A stretch of 62,010 bases of DNA from Euryarchaeota archaeon UBA443 (GTDB taxonomy: Archaea > Thermoplasmatota > Poseidoniia > Poseidoniales > Poseidoniaceae). The stretch is from contig DAKS01000051.1 in assembly GCA_002499195.1 (NCBI GenBank), positions 1 to 62,010 of the forward strand. Reading direction: 5' to 3'. Shown one piece after another: positions 1 through 7,997 of this stretch. The notes below the pieces were generated by a model, which was not told the DNA's origin, did not search any database, and saw only the letters and a program-made list of their open reading frames with translations. The translations under genes and the position numbers were made by a program. Within the stretch, counting starts at the first letter, position 1. The number at the start of each line of letters is the position of its first letter.

Positions 1-1336
1 CGTTAGACTCGTAGATCAACTTGTTTGTGGAACGGTCAAGAATCTTGACTTGTACGTCACAGGTTCCTGCACCACAGAGATCATCGGATCCCTCGCTGAT
101 AGTAATTTCTTCACTGAAACCCCACTTGCCATCATCGTCGTCAGAAACAGCACAGTTAGTGCCAACTGTCTCGGGAGGGTTGGTGCACTCGATGTAAGCA
201 CTACCGTCCGTGGACAACTGTACAATTACAATTGACCAGGATAGGTCGTCACCAGAGTCTAGCGCTACGTAGACGATGGCTTCTCCGCCTGCGGTTGTTC
301 CTGCGGATCCTGTCTCGCTGACTGTAAAGTCATACATCGAGAAGTCACCATCAGTGTTTGCTTCTGCGAGGCTACTTGCCCAGATGTAACTAAATAGAAC
401 GCCTTCGATGAAAGATGTATCTTCACATCCTTCCGCCATGGATGAAACAGGGCTCAAAGCATAATTGGCTTCATGCGTAGCAAACAAGGCTGTTACTGAA
501 GCAGGAATTGTACTTGCATCCTCTGCATCAAAATCATCCTCATCTTCTAAGAGTTCAACTGCATCCATCATAATTTCACGCACACCAGTCGGTGATAAAT
601 GCATACACATTATCGAGTCTTCGTCTTCAATGTCATCCTCAGCCCCTTCGGCTTCATCTTCTCCACCTTCACAATCATCATAATCATCGTTAACCCAATC
701 TGCAGGTATCTCCTCACCATCATCACAAACAAAAGTTCCCTCAGAACCGAAATCGAATGCAAGCATACCATATCCATCTGCAGCAAAATATGCGTTACCT
801 GCTGGTTCAAAATTCCAAACTATATCGTCTTCAGCCCCTTCAGCTTCATCTTCTCCGCCTTCACAATCATCATAATCATCGTTAACGTAATCTCTAGGAA
901 TTTCATCACCATCATCGCAAACGAAATGAGGATCATCTCCCTCAAAAATATCTATACTAAGTGTGGGCGTTAGACCTGAAAGTCCAAATTCTGCCTCGTA
1001 AATGACCTCTTCATCATCATCAATAGAAAATTCGGCAACTACACAAACATCGTCGTGAATTACAAGCGTGTATCCACTGTCATCTTCGAAATCATCCCCA
1101 TCATCAATCGCTTCCTGAGCCTCAGCATTGGTATCAAAGCACTCATACGGCTGAAGAGTATAGAGCTCAAACGTATTGTCAGCATTCATACTGACACGCA
1201 TGGACCACATCATACCATGATAAACTCCATCGAGATCTTGGTTTGTTAAAACACTCGGCTCTGTCGCATCTTCAGCAAGTTCAGTACATCCAGCAAGCAT
1301 CATTGAAAGGGTTAGCAAAATTGCAATCTTCTTCAT
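1..1336 (-). CDS. Acidic repeat lipoprotein, partial (3' end off left edge)
   Basis: The frame is open from the ATG at 1336 to the left edge, at least 445 codons, so the C-terminus is missing. The N-terminus is a lipoprotein signal: a KK start, a short hydrophobic run and a lipobox LAGC with Cys17. The mature protein should therefore be lipid-anchored on the outer face of the membrane. The body is very rich in Asp and Glu. It holds two copies of a roughly 34-residue block (FVCDDGxEIPxD, then VNDDYDDCEGGEDEAEG) spaced exactly 64 residues apart. Each copy has two Cys and clustered acids, which could suit disulfide or calcium binding (inference). I do not recognise a family. It lies 48 bases downstream of the radical SAM gene on the same strand. 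Confidence 0.75.
   Translation of the reverse strand, partial: MKKIAILLTLSMMLAGCTELAEDATEPSVLTNQDLDGVYHGMMWSMRVSMNADNTFELYTLQPYECFDTNAEAQEAIDDGDDFEDDSGYTLVIHDDVCVVAEFSIDDDEEVIYEAEFGLSGLTPTLSIDIFEGDDPHFVCDDGDEIPRDYVNDDYDDCEGGEDEAEGAEDDIVWNFEPAGNAYFAADGYGMLAFDFGSEGTFVCDDGEEIPADWVNDDYDDCEGGEDEAEGAEDDIEDEDSIMCMHLSPTGVREIMMDAVELLEDEDDFDAEDASTIPASVTALFATHEANYALSPVSSMAEGCEDTSFIEGVLFSYIWASSLAEANTDGDFSMYDFTVSETGSAGTTAGGEAIVYVALDSGDDLSWSIVIVQLSTDGSAYIECTNPPETVGTNCAVSDDDDGKWGFSEEITISEGSDDLCGAGTCDVQVKILDRSTNKLIYESN
632..926 (-). repeat. Tandem 192-bp (64-aa) coding repeat in lipoprotein gene
   Basis: Two near-identical stretches at about 632-734 and 824-926 lie 192 bases apart in frame. They encode the same acidic, two-Cys block. 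The differences are mostly third-position or conservative changes, which points to selection on the protein after an internal duplication. Confidence 0.75.
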
Positions 1337-1384
1337 GAATATACCTTGTCAATGACAGATATAAATTGTTTCGCCACCTCAAAA

Positions 1385-2464
1385 TTAGGCGTTGAGATTT
1401 ATGACAGACACTTCCAATCGCTCATGCGTAGGATGAACCTCGACCATTTGAACTGGAACAGAAAGAATCTCTGCAAGTTCTTCTGCAACGCTCAATGGCA
1501 TCTCGATTCGTCGAGCAGTTGCATCGTATCGTAACCAGGACGAACTGATCTCCAGTGTTTCTTGCAATTCCATCATATCATCGCGAGCATCTTCTGGTTC
1601 GGTTGGAATCGCTCCAAAAAGAATCGTATCATCTTCAGATAGGATCTCATATGGTCGAAGTGTTGCTTCTGCTCTTCTTCGGAATCGGGCTCGTAATTGT
1701 CCTGCATCTTTGTAGGATGCTGTACAGAATTTAAGGTGGAATGACTTGCCTTTTGCGGCTTCTTTGAGCCGGACTCCTAATTCGAACGAACCTTCTGCAG
1801 CTGCTGAAAGTCCACTTGAAAGATTGAAGCCTCGAACATCCATATTCTCTTGATTACCAGTTGTAATTTCCAGTTCGTTCAAATTGAGGAATTGTATGGG
1901 TAGTTCATCCAATTGCTCTAGAAGTTCAAACAAAGAATCTTCTTTATCGGGTTCACATGGAAGTTCGATTCCAACATTAATTCCAGAATCACTGGATGCT
2001 CTAATGACTTCTTCGTATTGTGTAGTCGTTCCATCTAGGAGATGGAAACGAAGTTCATCCAATCCAGCAGAAGCAAGTTTCTCGACCCATTCAAGTTTGA
2101 ATGGTATTGATGTGTAAAGATGGATGTGATGTTCTTGACCAAATGCTTGCTTGAGTTGTTTGATCGCTTCGACGGAACGTTCAGCATCTAGCATCGGATC
2201 ACCTCCAGTAATCCCTGTTCCAGTCGCCTTCATGGCATGACCTTCTTCGATGACCTCTTCCCATGTTGAGCATCGTCGCTCGTTCGCGAACATATCCGGT
2301 GATTCACGTCGATTTTCAGACAGTGGGCAATAATCGCATCCCCAGTGACATTTTCCCGTGACAAAGAGAACAAGTTTGCGTCCTTCTTGGCACTGAACAC
2401 AACCTTCTGCCTCACCTTCCTCAGGTGGAATAATCTCCGTATGCATTGGAAGATGGACCACCAT
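1385..2464 (-). CDS. Radical SAM protein (COG2108-like)
   Basis: Predicted iron-sulfur enzyme that cleaves S-adenosylmethionine. The cluster motif CHWGCDYC (CX3CX2C) follows the strand VLFVTG, and a preceding pair CVQC resembles COG2108, a family related to pyruvate formate-lyase activating enzymes whose substrate is unknown. TGITGGDP matches the SAM-binding GGE/GGD motif. I chose the ATG at 2464 because AGGAG lies 8 bases upstream of it; an in-frame TTG at 2494 would overlap the pdxT stop. About 359 residues. It follows pdxT by 26 bases, so the two are probably co-transcribed. The physiological reaction cannot be read from the sequence. Confidence 0.8.
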   Translation of the reverse strand: MVVHLPMHTEIIPPEEGEAEGCVQCQEGRKLVLFVTGKCHWGCDYCPLSENRRESPDMFANERRCSTWEEVIEEGHAMKATGTGITGGDPMLDAERSVEAIKQLKQAFGQEHHIHLYTSIPFKLEWVEKLASAGLDELRFHLLDGTTTQYEEVIRASSDSGINVGIELPCEPDKEDSLFELLEQLDELPIQFLNLNELEITTGNQENMDVRGFNLSSGLSAAAEGSFELGVRLKEAAKGKSFHLKFCTASYKDAGQLRARFRRRAEATLRPYEILSEDDTILFGAIPTEPEDARDDMMELQETLEISSSWLRYDATARRIEMPLSVAEELAEILSVPVQMVEVHPTHERLEVSVINLNA

Positions 2465-2490
2465 AAGCAGAACTCCTGAACACTCCTTGT

Positions 2491-3183
2491 TCAATCCGTC
2501 GGTGAAAGTTCAGCGATTTCGTTCAATAGCCAAGCATGAAAACGACGGTCATTGGTGAGTTCGGGATGGAATGTGACTGCACATTTTGAACCATCGCGTA
2601 CGCCAACGATCTCGTCGCCAAATCGTGCAATGACCTCACAATCGATTCCATCATTATCGAATCGTGGTGCTCGAATGAATACTCCAGGAAATGCATCTTT
2701 GTCAATATCTGATTCAACATCACCTACAATCAGTGGAGTATGGCCATAAGCATCTGGTTTTCGAGCGATGGAGGTGCCTCGAGTTTTCACTTGTTCGAGT
2801 GTTACATCGATAGGTGCTTCGAACGACTGACGCTGTCGACCCCACGCATTGCGTGAAATCTTGGCTTGAATATATGGAGAACGATCGTTACTTGGCATAG
2901 CTAGGAGAATCGCTCCTGCACATGTTCCCAAAACCGGTCGATTTGGATGCGATTCCATCCATTCGTAAATCGAATCAAGCAAACCCTCAGATCGAGAAGC
3001 AATACGCATTGTAGTGGATTCTCCACCGGGTAAAATCAAACCTTGAATCGATGAATCTAGGTCGTCTGCAGTACGCAATTGAACCACTTCAACGCTTTGC
3101 TTTAGCACTTCAGCAATCGACATGACCGCCTCCTCATGCTCGTGCCGAGCACCTTGCAACATTGCAAGACCTACTCGCATCAT
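2491..3183 (-). CDS. pdxT: Pyridoxal 5'-phosphate synthase glutaminase subunit PdxT
   Basis: Class I glutaminase that hydrolyses glutamine and passes ammonia to PdxS for de novo vitamin B6 synthesis. LPGGEST (residues 51-57) is the family oxyanion motif. The nucleophile is Cys88 in GTCAGA, and the His-Glu pair is H206/E208 in FHPEL. The length (230 aa) is slightly above the usual ~190-200. It starts with two ATG codons (3183 and 3180). The PLP-synthase subunit PdxS is not in this window, so the two subunits are apparently not adjacent here. It is divergent from a PLP-dependent class V aminotransferase. Confidence 0.92.
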   Translation of the reverse strand: MMRVGLAMLQGARHEHEEAVMSIAEVLKQSVEVVQLRTADDLDSSIQGLILPGGESTTMRIASRSEGLLDSIYEWMESHPNRPVLGTCAGAILLAMPSNDRSPYIQAKISRNAWGRQRQSFEAPIDVTLEQVKTRGTSIARKPDAYGHTPLIVGDVESDIDKDAFPGVFIRAPRFDNDGIDCEVIARFGDEIVGVRDGSKCAVTFHPELTNDRRFHAWLLNEIAELSPTD

Positions 3184-3292
3184 ATTCCTCGCTAGAACTC
3201 CTTCTCTTTAGCACATAGCATCATTGCAAACTGTAGTTTTAATCGAATATGAGAGTCGTTATTCAAAAACCGGGCGCGATAGCATTCGTTTC

Positions 3293-4477
3293 ATGGCACA
3301 CGAAGGAGACTGTTTTCTCGTCCCTGGCCCGGTACGAATGAGTGATGCTTGCCTCCAGGCCATGGCGACTCCTGTCATGACCGCTCGCGGTACAGAATTT
3401 AGAGATGTTATGGCTGATCTTAACGCAGGATTGAGAACAGCATTCAATCTTACACAATCCTCACGTGAAAGAGGTACTGAATCATGGTCTGGTGAAGATG
3501 GCTACAAGGTCATCGCCGTTTCTGGTAGCGGAACTGCTGCCATGGAGATGGTTATTGCCAATAGATTCAGACCGAACGACCGTGTTCTTGTTCCGACCAA
3601 CGGCAAGTTTGGTGAGCGTGTTGCTGAAATTTGTAAGCGATATTGTCAAGTCAAACATATTGCATATGAGTGGGGGCGCAGTTTCGATGTGATGGAACTT
3701 GAAGAACAACTCGGTCGAGGAACCTTTGAAGCACTTCTGATTTGTCACAATGAAACAAGTTCAGGAATAACTCAAGATGCTGCAGCATTGGCTCAGATGT
3801 GCATCGAACATGGAGTCGCATTCATTCTCGATGGTATTACCTCCGTAGGCGGCCTTCCGGTTCATCCTGCACAATGGAATGCAGAGGCTGTTGTAATGGG
3901 AGCCCAGAAGTGTACTGCAGGTCCAAGCGGTATTGCAGCTATCGCCATCAACGAGCACTTTATTGAACGCGTCAAAACAATACGTCAACAAGATGATTCA
4001 AACCCAGTCTACTATCTTGATTTGATTTCAGCACTCAAGAAAGGAGGCGATGACCAAACACCTTGGACACCTGCAATCAATCTAGCAATGGGTTGGGCTG
4101 CCTCACTTCGCGAACTTGAGGAAGAAGGGCTTGAGAATCGTTGGAATCGATGTCGAACCCTTGCCGATGGCGTTCGACGATTGTTTTCTGACCTTGGATT
4201 CATGCTTCTCGCTGATGGTGGACAACAAAGCGACACAGTCACCGCCATCATGTATCCTGAAGGAATAAACGATTCATGGCGAAGTAAATTGAAGGATGAT
4301 TATGATACACAAGTCATCGGAGCACAAGACGATCTCAAAGGCAAAATGTTCCGTATTGGAAGTATGGGTACAACGAGCATTGATGAGATGATTGAAGGTT
4401 GTAATCGAATGATTGCTTGCTTCAATGAAATGGGACATACACTTCCAAACGTTGATGTTGCATCCTACTTTGCATGA
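3293..4477 (+). CDS. Class V aminotransferase (serine-pyruvate / alanine-glyoxylate type)
   Basis: PLP-dependent enzyme of the COG0075 group. The N-terminus FLVPGPVRMS is the typical opening strand. SGSGTAAMEM binds the cofactor phosphate, LDGITSVGG carries the PLP-ring Asp, and the Schiff-base Lys is in VVMGAQKCTAGPSG. The ATG at 3293 places the family motif near residue 8; an upstream TTG at 3224 would add an unconserved 23-residue leader. It could act on serine, alanine or phosphonoalanine, and the sequence does not decide which. nadM follows after 3 bases, so they form one transcription unit. Confidence 0.85.
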   Translation: MAHEGDCFLVPGPVRMSDACLQAMATPVMTARGTEFRDVMADLNAGLRTAFNLTQSSRERGTESWSGEDGYKVIAVSGSGTAAMEMVIANRFRPNDRVLVPTNGKFGERVAEICKRYCQVKHIAYEWGRSFDVMELEEQLGRGTFEALLICHNETSSGITQDAAALAQMCIEHGVAFILDGITSVGGLPVHPAQWNAEAVVMGAQKCTAGPSGIAAIAINEHFIERVKTIRQQDDSNPVYYLDLISALKKGGDDQTPWTPAINLAMGWAASLRELEEEGLENRWNRCRTLADGVRRLFSDLGFMLLADGGQQSDTVTAIMYPEGINDSWRSKLKDDYDTQVIGAQDDLKGKMFRIGSMGTTSIDEMIEGCNRMIACFNEMGHTLPNVDVASYFA

Positions 4478-4480
4478 AAT

Positions 4481-5029
4481 ATGGGCAAAGGAATCGTACT
4501 CGGACGGTTCCAACCATTCCATAATGGGCATGCATATTTGCTTGAACATGCATTATCTGAATTCGAGCAGGTGACCATTGCGATAGGTTCCGCTCAAGAG
4601 GAATGGACCGCTGACAACCCATTTTCAGTTCAAGAACGAACAGATATGATTCTTTCTTGGGCGACTGCAAATGAATTTCAAGGCAATATCACAATCGTTG
4701 GAATCGATGACATCAACGATCCCCCTAATTGGGTACAGCATGCGTCCGAACATCATGGAGAAGGGACGCTCGTAACATCGGATGAAGCAACAAAGAACCT
4801 CTATGAAGAATCTGGATTTTCTGTTCATTGGGTTGATTTACATGAACGAGGACAATTCGAAGGATGGCGTATTCGTCAAACCTGCATGATGCTTTCAACC
4901 GTTTACGATGATGAGGCTGCACGAATGGTGCTCTTGCCGAGCGTTCCTGAATCGATCATTGAGTGGTTGATTACGAATGATGGATTGTATCGATTCTCAC
5001 AGATTAACTCAACACCGCATGCAGGTTGA
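4481..5029 (+). CDS. nadM: Nicotinamide-nucleotide adenylyltransferase (archaeal NadM type)
   Basis: Transfers AMP from ATP to NMN to make NAD. GRFQPFHNGH at residues 8-17 is the nucleotidyltransferase HxGH motif with the archaeal NadM context, and SAQEEWT plus NPFSVQER match the second conserved block. The usual C-terminal ISGTxIR motif appears only as FEGWRIRQ: the Arg is kept but the Ser/Thr positions are not. At 182 aa the length is normal. It starts 3 bases after the aminotransferase stop. Confidence 0.87.
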   Translation: MGKGIVLGRFQPFHNGHAYLLEHALSEFEQVTIAIGSAQEEWTADNPFSVQERTDMILSWATANEFQGNITIVGIDDINDPPNWVQHASEHHGEGTLVTSDEATKNLYEESGFSVHWVDLHERGQFEGWRIRQTCMMLSTVYDDEAARMVLLPSVPESIIEWLITNDGLYRFSQINSTPHAG

Positions 5030-5599
5030 TCATTCGGTAGCAACAACCACTCTGGCCGCTCGAAGTACACGTTCCTTGTACATGTAGCCTGGTTCAAGAA
5101 CGTCGATGACTTGTCCAACAGGAAACTGTTCTGAAGCGGGTAGGGTTGTAATCGCCTCCATAGTCGCAGGATTGAATTGTTGACCTTTCGCCTCAATTGC
5201 TTTGATACCATCCGCTTCTAGTTCACGCCAGAGTTTGTTTCGCAACAAGCGAAGACCTTGTGCAACAGGTGACTCATCACCTTCCTCAACTTGACTTAAC
5301 GCACGATCAACATCATTGAGAATTGGAATCATTCTCCTTGCAAGACCCATCCCTCCATACTGGATAAGAGAAGACTTCTCGGCCATCAATCGCTTGCGAA
5401 CGTTTTGGATTTCCGCATCCTTGTAAGCAATTTCTTTCTCTGCCTTTTCTGCTCTTTGAATCGCTTCTTCAAGAGGATCGGCCGGTTCAACATGTTCGGA
5501 CAGATCGATCTGTTCTTCGACCTCTTCGAACGCAGGAGTTTCATCATCGTGCGATTCGGACGTTTCATCCAAAGGAACGTCTTCATTTTCCTCTGACAT
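5030..5599 (-). CDS. grpE: Nucleotide exchange factor GrpE
   Basis: Cochaperone that releases ADP from DnaK (Hsp70). An acidic, disordered N-terminus of about 50 residues leads into a long coiled coil, then the beta-domain with FNPATMEAI and the C-terminal GYMYKERVLRAARVVV, both family hallmarks. The ATG at 5599 has GGTGG five bases upstream; an in-frame TTG at 5629 overlaps the preceding stop. About 189 residues. dnaK and dnaJ are not in the window. Its stop abuts the nadM stop, and it is coupled to the unknown gene upstream. Confidence 0.9.
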   Translation of the reverse strand: MSEENEDVPLDETSESHDDETPAFEEVEEQIDLSEHVEPADPLEEAIQRAEKAEKEIAYKDAEIQNVRKRLMAEKSSLIQYGGMGLARRMIPILNDVDRALSQVEEGDESPVAQGLRLLRNKLWRELEADGIKAIEAKGQQFNPATMEAITTLPASEQFPVGQVIDVLEPGYMYKERVLRAARVVVATE

Positions 5600-5625
5600 G
5601 ATTCCACCGAAACGGATGTGGTCTT

Positions 5626-6342
5626 TCAACCCGACGCTGTTGTATGGTCAGGAAGATCATTCGCAATGATAGTTGAAAGGTTCCATGAAAAGGTGCCCCA
5701 CTTTCTTGCTTCTAAATGATCTCTGCCAATGATGGCAACCAGATCATCCTCGTTATTCCATCGAGTCATCGTATGCACCAGTGCTTTTGCAGCACGATCA
5801 TGGGCTTCAAAAGTAGGGACGATACGAGGATCTTCTTTCTCATCTATGGTTTCACCGAGTTCCTTTCGTCGTTCCATCCAATCCAAGCAAACACGTTCAG
5901 CATATTCTTGTTCTGGTAGATTTTTGAGCGCTTGACAGACTCCATCCCATGTTTCACCACCGTACAATTCCTCTTCTCCTTCAATCGTCTTTGAAAGTGC
6001 AACATCGAGATACATGTAGGCTCGACCTTCCCATGCTTCCCAAGCACCAGGACTGGACCATTTCATTGCAAGAAGAATCCCCTTCTCACCATCGCCTGAA
6101 TCCTGTAAACAGGACCAGAATGAAGCGGAATCATTCGCTTCACGACTCTGAGTATCCATCCAATCAAGCAGTTCTGCTTCAGCATCGATATCGAAATTCA
6201 CCTTCAATCGACCATCTTGCTCTGGACGTTTTGATCTCAAAGTTCGTTGTTCCAGTCCAGAATAAAGCTCATTCCATGGCATTTCCATCAGATGATGCAA
6301 ACTTGAGACGTCGACCAAAAGAACGACGATTTCCAGTCCCAT
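5626..6342 (-). CDS. Unknown protein upstream of grpE
   Basis: About 238 residues, soluble, rich in Trp, Glu and Asp. I do not recognise a family. It opens with a hydrophobic strand (LEIVVLLVDV) and ends with VAIIGRDHL. The last motif slightly resembles the C-terminal VVGxGH of TraB-type proteins, but the other TraB motifs are absent. The ATG at 6342 has GGTGA just upstream and is preferred to a TTG at 6396. grpE follows within 26 bases, so they are probably co-transcribed; a link to protein quality control is only suggested by position. Confidence 0.6.
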   Translation of the reverse strand: MGLEIVVLLVDVSSLHHLMEMPWNELYSGLEQRTLRSKRPEQDGRLKVNFDIDAEAELLDWMDTQSREANDSASFWSCLQDSGDGEKGILLAMKWSSPGAWEAWEGRAYMYLDVALSKTIEGEEELYGGETWDGVCQALKNLPEQEYAERVCLDWMERRKELGETIDEKEDPRIVPTFEAHDRAAKALVHTMTRWNNEDDLVAIIGRDHLEARKWGTFSWNLSTIIANDLPDHTTASG

Positions 6343-6475
6343 GAAATCACCGAGGGACGGCTCTTCTTTGATACATTCGGCAACTTCAAAAAACAAGGGA
6401 TTGGAAAAATTCTGTAAAAAAAGGCAACAGGATTGAAGAACAGTGTCGGTTCCAAAAGGTCAGAGGGGGGTTCGC

Positions 6476-7591
6476 ATGGCGACGATTAAAGAGCAAATCG
6501 AATTGATTCGCGCTGAAATCGATAAGACGCAAAAGAACAAAGCTACGAATGCCCACATCGGGAAGTTGAAGGCCAAGATTGCCCAACTGAAAATCAAGGA
6601 AGAGAAAGCTGCTGCGCATTCGAAAGCGAGTGGTGGTGGCAAAGGATTTGAAGTCAAGAAATCAGGTGATGCAACCGTTTCACTAGTTGGTTTTCCTTCG
6701 GTAGGAAAATCAACACTCATCTCAAAAGTGACCGATGCTCATTCTGAAGCAGGTGGATATGAGTTTACAACATTGACCTGCATTCCTGGTGTCATGGAAC
6801 ATCGTGGTGCGAAGATTCAGATTCTTGACTTGCCTGGTCTGATCAAAGGAGCTGCTGAAGGAAAAGGTCGAGGAAAAGAAATTCTCAATGTAATTCGATC
6901 ATCGGATATGGTCCTCTACATCGTCGACCCATTCCAAGATGGTCACTTCAATGTCCTTCACAGAGAATTGCATAATTCTGGACTTCGATTGAATCAACAG
7001 AAACCTCCTGTTTTCATCAAACGAGTTGACAAAGGTGGAATCGATGTTCGAACTACTGTGGAACAAACCCATCTTACTCCTGAAGAGATGGGAGAAATTA
7101 TTCGATCTTTTGGTTACACATCGGCTATCGTAACGCTACGTCAGGATACAACTGCAGAACAAATCGTTGATTGTTTGGCTGGAAACATTGTGTATGAAAA
7201 AGCAGTCATCGCCATCAACAAAATAGATATCGCAACTCCGGAGGACATTCAAAGAGCTAAATCTGGACTTCCAGATGATTGGCCAATCATGGAGATTTCT
7301 GCCTTCAAAGATATTGGGCTTACAGAACTCAAAGATTTCATTTACGATAATCTTGGATTTATGCGAGTCTTCCTAAAACCACAAGGCCAGGAAGCTGATT
7401 TGGAAGAGCCACTCATCGTCAAAGATGATTCAACCGTTGAAACTATCTGCAACAAATTGCATCGAGACTTCGTAAGAAAATTCCGATTTGCAAGAATCAA
7501 GGGTCCATCGGCTAAATTTGATTGGCAACGAGTTGGACTAGATCATAGACTCAAGGATGGCGACCTACTAACCATCGTGGTGAAGCGATGA
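6476..7591 (+). CDS. drg: DRG-family GTP-binding protein (Obg-HflX superfamily)
   Basis: Translation-associated GTPase conserved in archaea and eukaryotes. In order: an N-terminal helical region rich in Lys; the G1 loop GFPSVGKST; FTTLTCIPG (switch I); DLPGL (G3); NKID (G4); and SAF (G5). A C-terminal TGS domain follows, beginning LEEPLIVKDDSTV and ending DGDLLTIVVKR. The length (371 aa) is normal. The ATG at 6476 has a G-rich Shine-Dalgarno run (GAGGGGGG) upstream. It overlaps the DoxX-like gene by ATGA, so the two are translationally coupled. Confidence 0.93.
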   Translation: MATIKEQIELIRAEIDKTQKNKATNAHIGKLKAKIAQLKIKEEKAAAHSKASGGGKGFEVKKSGDATVSLVGFPSVGKSTLISKVTDAHSEAGGYEFTTLTCIPGVMEHRGAKIQILDLPGLIKGAAEGKGRGKEILNVIRSSDMVLYIVDPFQDGHFNVLHRELHNSGLRLNQQKPPVFIKRVDKGGIDVRTTVEQTHLTPEEMGEIIRSFGYTSAIVTLRQDTTAEQIVDCLAGNIVYEKAVIAINKIDIATPEDIQRAKSGLPDDWPIMEISAFKDIGLTELKDFIYDNLGFMRVFLKPQGQEADLEEPLIVKDDSTVETICNKLHRDFVRKFRFARIKGPSAKFDWQRVGLDHRLKDGDLLTIVVKR

Positions 7592-7995
7592 AACACCTTT
7601 GGCGCTATCACAAAGATGCATTGGCCATAGGTTTAGGCCTCTTTTTCATCAATGTTGGAATTCTCCATTTCACAGACGCTGAATGGTTTACACCAATCGT
7701 TCCAGATATCCTCCCATTCAGTGCTGAATTTTGGGTTATTATCAGTGGAATCCCTGAGGTTTTGTGTGGAGTTGGGTTAATCATTCCCCGCACTCGAATC
7801 ATTGCAGGAAAAGCCACTGTAGCCCTTCTTATCGTCCTTTACTGGGCTAATCTCAACATGTGGTTCAACAATATTTCATTGGATGGGATCACACTTTCTT
7901 TTTGGGGACACATTTTGCGCGGTCTTGCCCAACTAGGAATGATCGCTATTGCAGCCTACTTAGCCGAATGGATTCCTGAATACGGTTCAAAATAA
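7588..7995 (+). CDS. DoxX-like small membrane protein
   Basis: A 135-residue protein with four predicted membrane segments. ISGIPEVLCGVGLIIP followed by a Lys-Ala turn and a third helix with WANLNMW matches the COG4270 / DoxX-like pattern. The family's function is poorly defined. It overlaps the DRG GTPase gene by ATGA and its stop lies 2 bases from the convergent GH57 stop. Confidence 0.72.
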   Translation: MKHLWRYHKDALAIGLGLFFINVGILHFTDAEWFTPIVPDILPFSAEFWVIISGIPEVLCGVGLIIPRTRIIAGKATVALLIVLYWANLNMWFNNISLDGITLSFWGHILRGLAQLGMIAIAAYLAEWIPEYGSK

Positions 7996-7997
7996 GC

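Noticed and set aside
599..973. Plus-strand 124-codon open frame with repeated Ile-rich stretches
   Set aside because: It is the antisense reading of the acidic repeats in the lipoprotein gene; its repeats mirror that gene and it has no ribosome site.
5626..6342. TraB-family assignment for the gene before grpE
   Set aside because: Only a short VAIIGRDHL stretch is similar; the N-terminal TraB motifs are absent.
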